A stretch of 26,101 bases of DNA from an uncultured Lysobacter sp. (GTDB taxonomy: Bacteria > Pseudomonadota > Gammaproteobacteria > Xanthomonadales > Xanthomonadaceae), in assembly GCA_946480055.1 (NCBI GenBank), contig CAMLID010000045.1:1-26101 (forward strand). The letters are read 5' to 3'. Of this stretch, positions 25,720 through 26,101 are shown piece by piece. The notes beneath the pieces were generated by a model. The model searched no databases. It saw only the letters and a list, made by a program, of their open reading frames with translations, and was not told where the DNA came from. The position numbers were made by a program, and so were the translations under genes. Numbering within the stretch: position 1 is the first letter of the stretch; the number at the start of each line of letters is the position of its first letter.

Positions 25720-26101
25720 TCACTCGGCGTGCAGGGCCGCGACTGACGCGGCCGGCAGCGCCGGGTCGCCCGATTTACCGCGCGCGCGGCGGACCGCGCG
25801 TGCGCTGCCGTTACGCAGGTCGTCGAGGATGGCGTAGATGGTCGGCAGGAACAGCAAGCTGACCAGGGTCGAGAACGCCAGGCCGCCGGCGATCGCGCGC
25901 GCCATCGGGTAGTAGGCCGGCATGTCGTTGCTGCCGCTGGTCGACAGCGCGATCGGGACCATCGCCAGGATCGCCGTGCCCATGGTCATCAGGATCGGAC
26001 GCAGACGTTCGCGACTACCCTCGACCAGGGCCTCGGTGCGCGACAGGCCGCGCCGGCGCAGGTTGTTGATGTGCTCGATCATCACGATGCCGTTGTTCAC
26101 C
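25720..26101 (-). CDS. RND efflux pump permease, C-terminal fragment
   Basis: Only the last 126 or so codons are in the window; the gene continues past 26101. The visible part starts within 'VNNGIVMIEHINNLRRRG', a conserved stretch of AcrB/HAE1-type pumps. 'TEALVEGSRERLRPILMTMGTAILAMVPIAL' and the last membrane helix 'AGGLAFSTLVSLLFLPTIYAIL' follow, then a basic cytoplasmic tail. RND permeases use the proton gradient to export drugs, dyes or metals through a periplasmic adaptor and an outer-membrane channel; those genes would lie outside the window. The substrate cannot be told. The stop TGA is at 25720. Confidence 0.92.
   Translation of the reverse strand, partial: VNNGIVMIEHINNLRRRGLSRTEALVEGSRERLRPILMTMGTAILAMVPIALSTSGSNDMPAYYPMARAIAGGLAFSTLVSLLFLPTIYAILDDLRNGSARAVRRARGKSGDPALPAASVAALHAE

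Overview
The window is a stretch of GC-rich bacterial chromosome. Gene content, third-position GC bias and palindromic repeat families fit a gammaproteobacterium of the Xanthomonadaceae, most likely Lysobacter or a close relative; this is inferred from the sequence, not from a search. I support nineteen protein genes. All are on the minus strand except a 59-residue hypothetical gene (5453-5632) and an FAD-dependent oxidoreductase (10260-11471). I found no rRNA, tRNA, CRISPR array, prophage or transposase.

Layout in window coordinates. 1-123: two REP-type palindromes. 124-4551: long Lhr-type helicase. 4747-6410: CBS-pair protein, the small hypothetical gene, a secreted BON-domain protein and a small StaB-like protein. 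6664-10053: ku then ligD, a two-gene bacterial NHEJ operon, with the oxidoreductase gene divergent from it. 11770-12492: OmpA-like lipoprotein. 13022-14479: WS/DGAT acyltransferase. 14798-16228: class I photolyase. 16324-17961: secreted subtilisin-like protease. 18204-19280: alanine racemase. 19483-21012: NIPSNAP protein followed by a secreted M23-like protein. 21473-21817: glycine-zipper protein. 22207-23619: replicative helicase DnaB. 23937-25240: ribosomal operon rpsF-rpsR-rplI. 25720-26101: C-terminal end of an RND efflux pump cut by the window edge.

Two themes link the genes. Genome maintenance is heavily represented: Lhr, Ku, LigD, photolyase and DnaB. The cell envelope is the other: alanine racemase, M23-like protein, OmpA lipoprotein, BON and glycine-zipper proteins, RND pump and a secreted protease. 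Apart from the NHEJ and ribosomal operons, most genes look like single units closed by GC-rich hairpins.

The noncoding DNA holds the most unusual signals. (1) Four DnaA-box-like 9-mers, one a perfect TTATCCACA, lie at exact 11-bp steps upstream of dnaB. (2) A REP family has at least thirteen hairpins in the window; its tetraloop varies among GTGA, GTAA, GCAA and GCGA, always fitting GNRA on one strand, and one copy has a compensated stem change. (3) A 60-bp AT-rich, rare-codon island (35% GC) sits inside the otherwise about 70% GC acyltransferase gene without changing the protein's family pattern. (4) A 150-bp element is bounded by 29-bp perfect inverted repeats.
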